A stretch of DNA of 21,295 nucleotides from Auxenochlorella pyrenoidosa (lineage: Eukaryota > Chlorophyta > Trebouxiophyceae > Chlorellales > Chlorellaceae): contig KQ481967.1 of NCBI GenBank assembly GCA_001430745.1, positions 495,584 through 516,878 on the forward strand, written 5' to 3'. The notes beneath the pieces are model-generated. The model was given only the letters and a program-made list of their open reading frames with translations, did not search any database and was not told the origin of the DNA. Position numbers and translations under genes: made by a program. Below are positions 1 through 11,500 of the stretch, one piece after another (position 1 is the first letter of the stretch; each line of letters begins with the position of its first letter).

Positions 1-3000
1 CTTTGCTGCCTCTGCTGCCTCGGCTCGGGCCTCCAGGTCAGCCAGGCGCGACCTGTGGGCATGCATCCGCAGGGACATGTAGTAAGTAAGCTCTGGCCCT
101 TCCTCAGCCATGCTCTCCGGTGCAAAAGCTGGCTGCTGCGCATGAAGTGCATCGAGGGGCCACGTCGCACCCACCGTAGGCAGACGACAGCTGTGCATCT
201 GTCAACTGTTCACACCAGCTCAACCCGCCCCGGCCCCACATCTTCTGGACGCACCTGGCCGTGCTGAGCTGCTGCTCAAGGCTGTTCTGCTGTGCCTGGG
301 CGGCCGCCGCAGCCGCCGCAAGCTCCTCACGCAACCGCTCCTGCGCCGCCGTCGCAGCATCGGCAGCCGCCGCAACGGCCTCGGCATGCGCGGCCCGCGC
401 CGCCTCCAAGGCAGACTCTGCAGCAGCCAGCTGGCCTGCCTGCTGCGCCAGGCTGGCTGCTGCTGCTGCGGCGGCCGCCTCGGCTGCCTCCTTGCCGGCG
501 ACAGCAAAGCCCAGCTGGCCAGAGGCAGCCTCCGCCTCCCGGCGGGCTGCCTCGGCCGCCGCCTCGGCGGCGCCGCAGCGGGCGGCTGCTTCCGCAGCAG
601 CCGCTTGCGCTGCTGCAGCCGCCTGTTGCATGGCGGTGAGCTGCTCAGTGAAGTCTTCCTCCTTCTTTCGGAATGTGCCCTGCAGTGGTGCAGAGAGAAG
701 AGGGGCAAAAGGCAGGCCCCCTCACTGACTGTGCTGGGGTGCGAGGCAGCCTGTGCCCAGGACGGCAGCCAAGTGCACGGAACGGCACAGAAGGAGCGAT
801 GGAGCATGACAACAAGGCCGGGGAGAGCGGGGACGCGCCTGAAGCAGCAGGAACCTCTTCTGCCTCTCCTCCGCCTGCTGCTGCAGCTCGGCAAGCTGTT
901 GCCGCACGGCTTCAGCGGATGCCTCTGCATCGGCAGCCCTCTGCGTCAGCTCCTGCACCGTGCGCTGCATTGCAGCCTCACGCTGCGAGGCGGCTGTAGC
1001 GGTTGCCTGAGCCTCCTCGGCAGAGCCCGCCCGCTGCTCCAGCGCAGCCAGCGTAGCCCTCGCCTCCTCTGCCTGCTGCTGCGCAGCCAGCACCTGGCCC
1101 CGTAGCTCCTCGGCCTGCTGCTCTGCCTGTTGGCGAGCCTCTGCAAGGGCGGCATCCCGTGCGGCCGCTGCCGCTGCTGCAGCGGTTTGCTCCAGCTGCT
1201 GCTGCAGCGCCTCTTCTCGAGCTGCCGCCTGCTCCGCTGCTGCTGCAGCCTGCTGCTCTGCTGCCTGCTGCGCGGCAGCTAGCTGTTGCTGCAGGCCTTC
1301 TGCCTGCTCTCCTGCCGCTGTTGCAGCCTCCTGAGCGGCCGTCAGCTGCTCCTGCAGCCCTGCCAGCGCAGCCCCCTGCTTTGCTGCCTCAGCCTGAGCG
1401 TCGGCCAGCTGCTGCCTGAGCTGGTCGGCTGCAGCCTCAGCGGCCGTGGCGCGCTGCTGCGCCTCGCGCACCGCCCCCGCCGCCAAGCCCGCCTCTGCGT
1501 GGAGCACAAGGAGGGCATCACATGCCGCAGGCGCATGAGCACTTGCGACAGGACGGGAATTGTCAGCAAGGCCTGCAAGCTTGCTGGAGCCACGGGCGTC
1601 GAGCGCGTCCCGACACTGTACACAAGTAGGCGTGCCGTCGCACCTGCTTTGGCGCCATCTCTAAGCACCTCGAGCTCGGCCTCCTTCCCAGCCAGGGCCT
1701 GCTGCAGCGCCTCAAGCTGCCCCGCCAGCTCTGCAGCTCGCTGCTCCGCCGCGCGCACTGCAGCGTCTGCTGCCTCTGCGCCCGCGGCGGCAGCCCCCGC
1801 TGCCGCCAGCTGCTGCTGCAAGGAGGATGCCTCGGCCTGGGCTGCCGCCAGCTGCTGCTGCAGGTCGGCCAGCTGTGCGTTGCTCGCCTCTGCTGCCGCC
1901 TGCGCGTCTGCCGCCTGCTGCCGCGCTTCCTGCGACTCGGCGGCTGCCTGCTCCGCTGCCGCGGCGGCAGAGGCGGTCCGGCCCTCGGCTGCCGCCAGCT
2001 GCTCGCGCAGGGAGTCCAGCTCGCCTTGCAAGGCAGCCAGCTCGCCAACATCTGCTGCCGCTGCATGCGCTGCTGCAAGCTGCGCCTCCAGCGCAGACCT
2101 CTCGGCCTGCACTGCTGCCAGCTGCTCTTGCATCGAGGATGCCTCAGCGGTTGCAGCCCCAAGCTGCTCCTGCAGAGCTGCAAGGTCGGCTGCGGCGCCT
2201 GCTGCGGCGCCTGCCTGCTTCTGGAGTGCTGCAGACTCGGCCTGCACTGCCGCCAGCTGTTTGCGCAGCTCAACTGCCGCCGCATGGTGCTGCTCCACCT
2301 GCAACTGCAGCGCCTGCTGCTGAGCCTGCGCCTCCCCTGCCGCTGCAGCTGCCGCTTGCAGCTGCTCATGCGCAGATGCTGCCTCGCTGCTCTGCTCCTG
2401 CAGCTGCTCCTGAGCTGCCTGGAGTTCTGCCCGAACGCTCTCCAGCTGCTGCTGCGCCTCGGCTGCAAGCGCTGCCGCCGCCTCGGCCCGCGCCGCCGCC
2501 TCTGCCGCTGCCGCCTGCTGCTGCGCCAGCTGCGCCTGCGCCTCCTCAGCCTGCTGGGTGGCAGCCACCAGGGCAACGGCATCCACGGCAGCATCGCTGC
2601 TGGCCGCTGCCTCCACCTGCTGCTGCAGGTTGGAGGCCTCCTGGCGAGCAAGCTCAAGCTGCTGCTCCAGCTCTGCCTGCCTTGCAGCCGCCGCCTGCAC
2701 CTGCTGCTCCAGCTCTGCCTGCCGCGCTGCAGCCAACTCTGCCTGCTCCACTGCGGCCGCAAGTTGGGCGGCTGCAGCCTCGGCGGCTGCATGGTGCCCG
2801 GCCTCGGCAGACTGCAGGCGCTCACGAAGCTCAGCAGCCTCTCGCTGCGCTGCAACAGCCTGCTCGCTGGCCGCTGCCAGCTGCTGCTGTGCATCTTCTA
2901 GCTGCTGCTGCAGGGTGGAAGCCTGCTGCTGTGCTGCGCCCGCCTGCTCGTTCGCTGCCGCCAGCTCGGCGGCAGCCGTGCCAGCGGCAGCCTGAGCTTG

Positions 3001-5303
3001 CTCCTGGGCGTCTTGCAGCTGCAGCAAGCCATGAGAAGCCGCATACGCACTGGTCAATCATTTGTTGAATTTGAGCTGAGCGTCTGAATGCTTCACTGGG
3101 CGCTCAAGAAGGCAGGGCTGCGGGGATGTAGTGTGAAGTGTAACGTGCAAGGGAGTTCACCACCCAAGCAAAGGCTCCAAGACTGAGCAGAGGGGGTGCC
3201 ATCCTAGTGCCGCACACTTGCCTGTTCTGTGAGGTGGTCCACCTGCGCTGCCAGCTCAGCCACTCGCTGCTCCGTCGCCTCTGCAGCAGCAGCCGCGCTG
3301 TCCCCCCTGGCTTCGAGCTGCTCCTGCAGGGCTGCAGCCTGAGCTGCGGCTGCATCGCGAGCAGCCGCTGCCTCTGCCGCCTCTGCCTTCACTGCCTCAA
3401 GCTCCTCTTGAGCGGTTGCCGCGGGCGCTGCCTGCTCCGCCAGAAGAGCCTCCACAGCAGCCAGCTGCTCGGCAGCAGCCTGCGCCGCTGCTGCCTCTGC
3501 GGCCTCGCGGGACGCCGCCGCCGCAGCCAGCTGCTGCTGTGCCTCTTGCAGCTGCTGCCGCAGAGCCTGCGCCTCGGCTGCTGATGCCTCATCCCGCGCG
3601 GGCTCCTGCGGTGCTGATGCCTGCGCTGCTGCCAGCTGCTCCCGCAGCTGAGCGGCCTCTGCCAGGGCAGCCTCCCGAGCCTCCCCAGCATCGGCTGCCT
3701 GCTTCTTGAGCAGCTGGAACTGCTTCTTGGCCTTGGCCAGCTTGAGCTTCATGGCAGCTAGCTCCTCTGCTGCACCCCCTGCTGCGCCGCCCTCTGCCAC
3801 ATCAGCGGCCGAGGCCTCGCCCGCCACGCCCCGCGCGGCAGCCGCCTCGGCGGCAGCGGCAGCGGCCTCCTGCCTCGCTGCGGCTGCCTCCTGCTGCGCC
3901 GCCGCCAGCTGCTGCCTCAGGGCATCGACCTCTCGCCTCAGCTCCGCTGCCTCTGCTGCCGCCGCCACGTCGGCATCCTGCTGCTGCGCCTGCTGCGCCT
4001 GCTCACGCAGCGCCTTGTGCTGCTGCCGCAGCTTGGACAGCTGCTGCGAGGCCCGGGCCAGCTCCTTCTCTGCCAGCTTCTTGGCCTGCGGGCGTGGCGC
4101 ACAACTAAGGGGCCGGCGCTCTTGCGGCTGAAGCCGACATCGGCAGCACCCACCGGCACCATATTTCGCAGAAGGATAGGCCCAAAGCAGGATCACAGCT
4201 CGTGGCGGACAGGAATGGCACTGAACAGCAACGGAGCAACTGCTCTGGTCAGCACCGCTGGGCAGCGTCCGTAATAATATCAGTGTTGGCAGCCCGCAGC
4301 AGCTTGCCTCCAGCGCGGCCGACAGCTGGTCCTTGTAATCCTCCAGCTCGCCCAGCGCGTCGGCAGCAGCCTGCAGGGCCAGGCGGGCAGTAATTTCGCT
4401 GAATCACCCCAAGAAGAAGTGTGTATGTTGGGCTGAACAGGCACTCAAATGCGGGGGTTGGGACTGAGCAGGGCCCTGCTGGCGCTTGTGCAGCAAATAA
4501 GGCATAGAATGAATCAATCGGGGCTCATCCATGCGCCGTGCTGTAGGGGCCAGCACAGGAGTGCGCTGCGGGGAGCCCCGTGCCAAGCCATCGGGGCTGC
4601 AGCACCCGGCTGACCGGGTGGTGCCAGCCACCCGCCCTGCCGCCCGCAACGCACCGCCTCCACCGCCTGCAGCCGGCTCCGCAGCTCCCGGCTCTCATCC
4701 CCCGAGCTCTCCCCCCGGCCGCTGCTGGCGGCACTGCTGCCGCCCAGGAGCCGCTGTTCGGATGTGCCAGTGCCAGCGCCGGCGGCACTGCCGCGCGCGC
4801 GTGGCGGGCGCGCCGAGGCTACTGCCCGTCGCGGCTCCGCGTCTGGAACATCTATGGGCACTCCATCGGCGTCGAATTGCAGTTCGTCATCCTGGAATGA
4901 GAGGATAGGGTGCTGACAGAGCAGGAGAAGGCTCAGCTGCTGTGACACGCTGAAAGTATGAGCAGCGATGGAACCTGCAGATGTCAACAGGCAAGGGTGC
5001 AGCTGTGCAGACAACAAACATGCACCCACGAGAGCAACCTCCTGACATGCACAGGGGTTACGCGTTCACTCACCGATGGAGTCTGCAGCAGAGCACCAAC
5101 TTGCTGGCGCGCCTCGGTCTGCATAAGAGGGTGCCGCCAGTTCGGTTGGCGGCGGCTGCAGGCGGCGGGCAGAAGGGGGCGACGGCAAGCAGCAGGGGCT
5201 GTAGGCTCACCAGATCGGCGGTTGCCTCATCCAGCAGGTCTGTGGCGACGGATTGGGCCTTTTCCGCTGCGGCTGCAGCTATCTGCGTGAGCTGGCTCCA
5301 CAT
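1..5303 (-). CDS. Long Ala/Gln/Glu-rich coiled-coil protein, golgin-like (5' part, runs off left edge)
   Basis: Exons, 5' to 3': 5303-5211, 4891-4655, 4370-4308, 4085-3222, 3018-1644, 1494-839, 679-255 and 52-1 (cut by the window edge), giving 1255 residues so far. All phases agree. The start is the ATG at 5303. The first residues, MWSQLTQIAAAAAEKAQSVA, look like an amphipathic N-terminal helix. An acidic, low-complexity linker follows (about residues 32-100, DDELQFDADGVPIDVP then Ser/Gly/Arg-rich). From about residue 100 onward the protein is almost unbroken heptad-type coiled coil made of Ala, Gln, Glu and Leu. A basic patch, KLKLAKAKKQFQLLKK, is encoded near 3690-3755 and weakly recalls a motif of GRIP-type golgins. 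Long coiled coils with short membrane-binding N-termini are typical of Golgi tethers, but that role is inference; a centrosomal or flagellar coiled coil is possible. Two or three donors appear to be GC. The 839 boundary is uncertain, and at 3222 a GT donor six bases further on would also keep frame. Confidence 0.72.
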
Positions 5304-6377
5304 GAAAAGATGGTTGGGGCGCGTCAAATGTACCCTACACGAGTAGCCGCTGCTTCAGGCACGCCAACCGGGGCGACAGGCGCCCCAAAGTGGGGAGGCA
5401 GGCGGGTGACAACTGTCTGGCTCGTTCTGCAGGCCCGGCACGCGCAAAAGGCGATCAGACGTTGTGATCAACGAGATGAGGGCTTGCGATCACCGTGCCT
5501 CAGCAGCGCCAGACCTGGGCATGAACGCTGCAACGCACGCTGCTGCTGCCACTGGTGTTAGCGGGCCTGGTCACCCAGCCTACATGTGTTGGCATAGCTG
5601 CTCACTCGATATTGATAGTGCCGAAAGTACTTTCCAGATCCACTTGAATGAGCAGCATTGCGCAAAAGCAACATTACCGACCTGAAGAGACTGGCCTGGC
5701 TGACCTGCTCGAGGACGAATGGTCACTGCCTCAGGCAATGCACACAGCGCTGAGTGTAGCGTTGGCTGGCAGTGCATGCGCTGGGCATGCACACAGCTGC
5801 CATGCAGTCATACATGGTCGTGGGTGTGATATGTCCTGCCATGCTGTCCATACCTGGTCAATTGATGCTTCCGCCTGTGACCAGCCACTGGCAGCAGGGG
5901 TGGTCTACCTGGCTACGCTGTAGCCACGCTATCCAGTGCACCGCCAGACCCAAAGCATCACTGCTTCATTCCTTGACATAAGCCCAATGCATCTCCTGTG
6001 TTGGCATTTTCCTCCCCGTTGGGGCCATTTACGTGTGCTCAATGCCGTGTTGAGTTGAAGATCCGCCAGTGCGGCACGGAGCGCTGGAGCGCAATATGCA
6101 GCGGCAGCAGCAGTGCAGGTCAGGCTGGCTGTCCAGGCTAGCCTTTCCACATATTCCGCTTCCAAACTCACTGGAATGGGCAAGCATTGTCTACTGCCAC
6201 AGACTTATGTGCCAGAGTCCTAGCTGGGTGCTGGCTGGCGGTGCGGCGCGCCGCAGCAGGTGCCTGCTGGGTGCCTTGGCCTGCACCGAAGCTCGATCCC
6301 CGCTCTGACAAGTTTTTAAGGGTGAGGCAGACGCGACACGCATCCTTATTCCCTATCCTCGCGCTTCACGCTTCAAA
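5304..6377. other. Divergent intergenic region, no gene seen
   Basis: This stretch separates the ATG of the coiled-coil gene (minus) from that of the thioredoxin gene (plus), so it should hold both promoters. Short frames exist on both strands, but none shows a domain, a splice-supported extension or a coding-like composition. Base composition appears closer to 50% GC around 5560-6060 than in the flanking genes. A T-rich TTTTTAAG at 6313-6320 lies about 58 bp before the thioredoxin ATG and could be a TATA-like element; this is weak. An 8-bp inverted repeat sits at 5772-5792. I saw no tRNA-like fold. Confidence 0.5.
5772..5792. repeat. Perfect 8-bp inverted repeat in the divergent intergenic region
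   Basis: GTGCATGC at 5772-5779 is mirrored by GCATGCAC at 5785-5792 across a 5-base spacer. Each arm contains the self-complementary hexamer GCATGC. It could form a small hairpin or be a dimeric protein-binding site; no function is shown by the sequence. Confidence 0.5.
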
Positions 6378-7907
6378 ATGGCAACAGCCTTCAGCGCCTT
6401 TGCCAGCTGCCCAGCAGCCCGCTCACACCGTTCACTCCGCCGATCATCACAGCAGCAGCATGCAGCCGCTCCGCTGCCGATTAGGCGGGGAGCGGCAGAA
6501 GCGGCAGCACCAGCACAGCACCACTGGCGGCAGCAACGGCGGGGCGACGCCCTGCGGCGGCACGCTGGCGATTTTGAATGGTGTGTGCCCCTCGGTGCAT
6601 AATTTTGGAGACATGTCGGACCCCATCACCACTGACCGAGGCACAGGGAGGGGGCGTCTGTCCCATATGCCAGATGGGACTGCATACAGCTGGGGCCGCA
6701 CACACGAGCGCAGGCGTTTCCTCACAGCCAGGAAGGAAGCAGCTTCCCAATTGGACCGTCCGGCTCGATTCCTGCAGGTCCGAGCTGTCTGTCGAAAGCT
6801 TTGAGGAGGTGGTCCGAGACTGCCCCACCCCTCTGATGGTCGCCTTTCACGCAAGCTGGTGCCCCTCCTGCCACCAGATGGACATTGCAATGCAGGCAAG
6901 GCAGGGCCGCGTCCGCATGCTGCCCCCTCCATGTATGCATGCCTTGGACGCTGGCCGACCGCCAGCAGCCACTGGCACCTGCATGCGTGATCCCTGGCGC
7001 AACCGCTCTGGGCTGCCGCGCCAGAGGCATGCTCCTCATGCCCTTGACTGGGCAACGGCAACTCCACCGCATCTGCCATGACACTTCCCCTCCCACCCCC
7101 ACTGTCTTCTGCTGCAGAGGCTGCTACCCTCTGTGGAGCAGCACGTGACCTTTGAGAGGATGGATGCGGAGGCCAACCCGGCTGTGAGTGGTCTGCGGTG
7201 TTTGCTCGGGGGCGGGGGCTGGGGGGTGAAGCAGAGGGAGCTGGGGGCGTGGGACCGTCGGCAGGAAGCAAGGGAAGCAGCTTGAGAGGTGGCAGGTTGG
7301 GGGAAGCAGGGCGACGGAAGCATGCCCGGGCAGGGCATGCGCCTTGCAGGAAACGTCCTAGACAGCTAGGCGGGGTGTGGGATGCATTGTGAGGTTGAGT
7401 TGATAGCGGGTGCACCAGGGCCAAGCCTGGGACGGAGGGCAGGCGCAACTGGGTGCCTTGGGTGAGGGCAGGGGCTCCGCCCGCTGGCTGGCCCAGCGTG
7501 TGCGCTCAGCTTGCATGCTGGCCGCCCCTCCCTCCTGTTGCAGGTGAGGGCCCTTTTTGGCATCAAAGTGCTGCCCACAGTCCTGCTGTTCAAGTGAGCC
7601 CGGCCACCCAGCGGCCAGCGCCGGCGGGAATACGCTGCGCCTCGCCCATGCGCCCACACCTGCCGTGGCGGCCCCCTCTGCAGCGAACCAATGCCCTGAG
7701 AAAGGACTTGCTCCGTGCGCGGGTGCAGTTGTGCTGGTCACGTGGCCAAAGCGTCGGCCCTCACCCCAAACGCACAAACCCTTACTTGACCCCACCCCAC
7801 CCCTCTCATGCAGGGGCCACGGCAGCACAGACATGCTGGCCCGCAAGGAGGGCCGGCTGTCCAAGCAGGACCTGGAGCTGTGGCTGCGCTCCAACCTGCG
7901 CTTCTGA
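6378..7907 (+). CDS. Thioredoxin-fold protein with WCPSC active site, probably organelle-targeted
   Basis: Exons 6378-6580, 6778-6895, 7118-7183, 7544-7593 and 7814-7907 join in phase to 176 codons plus TGA. The ATG at 6378 has a favourable AAAATGG context. Residues 1 to about 60 are rich in Ala, Ser, Arg and Gln with few acids, as expected of a chloroplast or mitochondrial transit peptide. The thioredoxin domain spans about residues 69-176: the central strand LMVAFHASW, the redox pair C96-P-S-C99, and the cis-proline segment GIKVLPTVLLFK (Pro140), followed by a C-terminal helix ending SNLRF. Canonical thioredoxins have WCGPC, so WCPSC marks an atypical family member; two cysteines remain for dithiol-disulfide exchange. 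The substrate is unknown. Exon 2 ends CAG|GCAAGG, a GC donor. The exon 1/2 junction is the least certain: an alternative upstream acceptor near 6727 would add residues including KQLPNWTVRLDSC. The gene is convergent with the F-box/LRR gene. Confidence 0.85.
7184..7543 (+). other. 360-bp intron 3 of the thioredoxin-fold gene
   Basis: The donor is GCT|GTGAGT at 7183/7184 and the acceptor TTGCAG|GTG at 7543/7544, both phase 0. The interior is G-rich on the plus strand (around 7206-7260) with no coding signal. This is the longest gap inside the gene. Confidence 0.75.
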
Positions 7908-8554
7908 CCGCTGCACAGGGGCAGCCCGCCCCCTGCCAGCGCAGAGTGGCGTTTTGATGCGGCCGGCCGCCCTGCACAGCTTCTTGCGGCTGCAGAGTGT
8001 GGTGGCGGTGCAGCAGCCACCAGCGAGGCCAGCGGGAGCAGTGAATGCGGCGCAGCGTGCCCAGCAGGCTTTCGTGATGAGGCGCCCTGCCATGGGAAAC
8101 GGACAATGTGTAACTGTAAAGGCTGCGTGCCATTGCAGCAAGCCAAGTGCGCAGTGACCAGCACAAAGTCCAGCCCTCTCAATGAATGCCAAGCAGTCCG
8201 TGGACATGTGCCTGGGGCGAACCGCCACTGCTGGGCAGGCGGTTCGGTGGCTGGCAGGCATGCAGCTGCCAGCTGTTTGCTGCCAACTTCCGGCTATTGA
8301 GTCAGCATTGCTTGCAGTGCAGCTTCACACAGGTTTCATGCATCGTTTGGGGGCAGGGCGCGCGCGCCTAGCTGGTTCAAAAAGGCGCAACAGAGAGGGG
8401 GCGCCGCACTGGCAGCAGAGGGGCTAGAAGATACTTCCACGCCTAGGTGGGCCTGCGCCGCCCGCCAGAGCCTGCTGCTGTTGTTGCACTTGGAAAGGGC
8501 AGCGCCGCCTATCGACTGGCATGTGGATGGGCCCTGCCTCGCCCTGCCTGCCCC
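7908..8554. other. Convergent 3' intergenic region
   Basis: This region holds the 3' UTR of the thioredoxin-fold gene (plus strand) and the 3' UTR of the F-box/LRR gene (minus strand). Two TGTAA motifs serve the plus-strand gene. I found no TGTAA on the minus strand between 8113 and 8554, so the polyadenylation site of the LRR gene is unassigned; its 3' UTR may run further left. No additional gene is visible. Confidence 0.5.
8109..8119 (+). terminator. Two TGTAA polyadenylation signals
   Basis: TGTAA occurs at 8109-8113 and again at 8115-8119, about 200 bp after the thioredoxin-fold stop codon. TGTAA is the usual poly(A) signal of chlorophyte green algae (established knowledge). Position and strand fit this gene. 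Confidence 0.6.
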
Positions 8555-11500
8555 TCAGACGTCGATGAGGACCCAGGGCATGGACCTGGCCAGCGCCGCC
8601 AGGCACCGCCGCGTGCCCTTGTCCTCGCTCGCGCCAAAGATGGTCAGCTGCCGCAGCTTCTCAAAAGTCTGCGGCGCAGGGAGGCGGGCCCAGGCGTGGG
8701 AACGGGGTGGGTCCAGCAGGTGGGTGAGGGAGGGCGGCGTGGGCGGCACACCACCCGCCCAGCAATTTGTGCACCTTCAACAGGACAAAAACTCTCCTCA
8801 TCACCAAGGGATGGTGGCAGGCAGCTGCCCGCGGCAGGAGGGCTCCCCGCACTCCACAACAGGCAGCACGGTGTGGCAGCAGACATAAGATGCGGCGAGG
8901 CGGCAACGTCCGGGAGCAAAAGACCGCAGGCAGCAGTGGTGCACCCACCAACAGCTGCTCCACATCACGCTCAGTGATGGTCATGCTGTCGTTCTGGGGC
9001 TGCAGGAGGGGAGGTGGGACAGAGCAAGGACATGACTATTGGCTTGCAGACAAAGGGCAGCAAGCAAATGGGAGCAGACAGGGGACCATTCCGTTCTACC
9101 TGGCCTGTAGGGAGCGTAAGGGAGAAGCCAGGATGGCAGCGAGGGGTCCAGCTGCCCAGGCTGCTGCTGCAGAAGCGAAGTTGGTGGCTCAAGTTGCAGA
9201 GCCATCCTTCTTGCCAGCCGCCACCCTCGGCTGCACAGCGCTACATCGACGTGGTCGCGCAGCAAGTTGCACACAGGCCACTCGCCTTGGACAAAAAACA
9301 AAGGAAATAAACATCAAAGGGCCCTGGAAGCAGCACAAGGGGCTCACCAGCTGGAGCTCCACGGCGGTGTGGCGCGCCACCTTGAGCGTGAGGGGGAAGT
9401 GGCTCAGCAGGTTGCAGCGCAGGTTCACGGCCTGCGCCAGGGCCAGAGGTGCACGTTACCAATTTCAAGTCAACTGCCCAAACGGCCCACATGGTTGTTC
9501 TTGCTGTCAAACAGCTTGCGCCCAGACTCGTGCCCAGGACACTCCTCATGCAGAGGCCGGCTCGCAAAGCCGGGGGTGACCTGGGCCCACCACCAACCAA
9601 GTCCCCAAGGCCTCGACGCACTGCCCATCCTTGAACAGCCATCCTTCAACTGAAGCACGACTGCTGCACAGCCCAGCTCCTGCGGCCTTCCAGCAGTCGT
9701 CCCCACCCCGCCTGCGGCCTTCCGAAGGCCATTCGCCCCCCCGCATGCGGCCTTCCAAAGGCCATTCGGCCCCCTGCCTGCGGCCTTCCAGCGGTCATCC
9801 CCAGCCCGCCGGGGCCTCACCACCAGGCGCTTGAGGTACTCCCCCGGCCGGATGGTGCGCAGGCTGTTGAAGGACAGGTCCAGCAGGGTGAGCTGCGGTG
9901 CAGGCAGTGGAGGCGGGGGTGGTGGTGGGGTGGGTGGGTAAGTGGGTGGGTGGGTGGGTGGAGGGTTGGGGCGTTGGAGGAGGCGGGCCACAGGAAGATA
10001 TGCCTGAGAATGCGCCCAAGGCGCAGCGTAGCCGGGCGGCACGTCGCGCTGCACGCTGAGCTGTGCAGTGCGTGCCAGGGGACAGCGAGCGAGCAGTGAC
10101 CACCCCCGCCAGCTGACCTCAGAGAAGCTGGTGATGCATGGCGGCACCTGCAGCAGCACACAGCAGCAGGCCGGGGCAGCGGAGCTGTCCTTGGCATGAG
10201 GTGAGCAGAAGTCGGCTGAGCAGCATGCAGCTCCTCTTCACTGGCAACTTGGCCACAGCACCTTCACAGCCAGCATGCTGTGCATGCTGACCGCCTAGTG
10301 GAAACACCAGGGCGCAGCCGCAGCACTGGGCAGGGGCCGCAGCGCAAGCACCTGCGTCAGTCCGTGTGACAGCTTGAGCTGGCGCAGGCCGGAGAGCGCG
10401 GCAAGGGCGTCCGGCAGGTGGGTGGGCTGGGCTCGCCACTTGGCCACGAGCGAGAGCGACGTCAGGTTGGTCAGCTGCATGCGAGGGCAGCAGGCAGGAT
10501 GGGATGGCAAAGGTCCCACGCAGCAGAAGGAGGGCGTGCACAGCTCGCTGCTGCAGCACCCCTTGCTGCTGTGTGGGCTCATGCAGCCTCCCTGCAGTCG
10601 GCGCCTCACACAGGCACCGCCCCGCAGCCCCCCAAGGGGCCGCAGGGCGGGCGGATCATGGAAGCACCTCAGGCTGCCTCACCGCCGACAGCACTGCCAG
10701 CTCTTCCTGTCCACAGGTGTGGTTATGCAGCGCCAGCTCGCGCAGGCTGCCGGCCAGGCGCGCCACCTCAGCAGGCAGCGGGAAGACACGGAACAAGTAG
10801 TCCCCCGCTACCTGCCGGGGTGGGGGTGGGCGGGGGGGGGCGTGTATGCAGGTGACGCGCTGGTTCCGTGGGGCCCGGACGCTTGCAGTCACACGCGTCC
10901 AGGGCTCGGCGTCACACAGCGATCCACCGTGCATGACGGGGAGGGACGCGCCCGCGCATGCACTCAGAATGCCCTGCTTGGCCGGTCCCCTCAGTCAGAA
11001 GAAAGTGGAGACAAAAGTCACTCAGGCGCGCCAGCCAGCCCCCCAAGATGGACCCCAGGCGCACCTGCGCGGCTGCCGCTGGGCCCGGCCCATCCATGCC
11101 CAGCCCGACATTGGACAGCACCAGGCTGGCCAGCGAGGGCAGCCCCAGCAGCGCCGGCGGCAGGCGCTGAGGGGGGCAGGGAGGGCGGGGGCGGTAAGGC
11201 GAGCATGCCTGAGCGTGGGCGCCGGGCAGCAGAGCAAGGCGCGCACATGCAGGCTTCGCCCAGCGCCCTGCACAGCCCGCCCGCCCCACCCCACTCCTCC
11301 AGCTTGCCCCACGCCGGGAGCAGCTAGGCGTGGGTTGCACGAAAGAGCCGTGCAGTGTTGGCATGTGTGGCTCACATCTATGACAATCTCATCATCCCGG
11401 GGGTCCTTCAACGCCTCCTCCTCAATCAGCAGCCAGTCGCTGAGCACCAACCGCTCCAGTGCTGCCAGGCCTGCACACAGCGTTGGGCAACCGTACCCCT

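Noticed and set aside
1286..3068. Long plus-strand open frames (345 and 413 codons) opposite the coiled-coil gene
   Set aside because: They are Ala/Cys/Ser- or Pro/Ala-only low-complexity translations of CTG/GCC-rich antisense DNA. The minus strand gives spliced, phase-consistent coiled coil.
9681..9811. CRISPR-like array
   Set aside because: The repeats are contiguous tandem copies without unique spacers, in a eukaryotic intron: a minisatellite.
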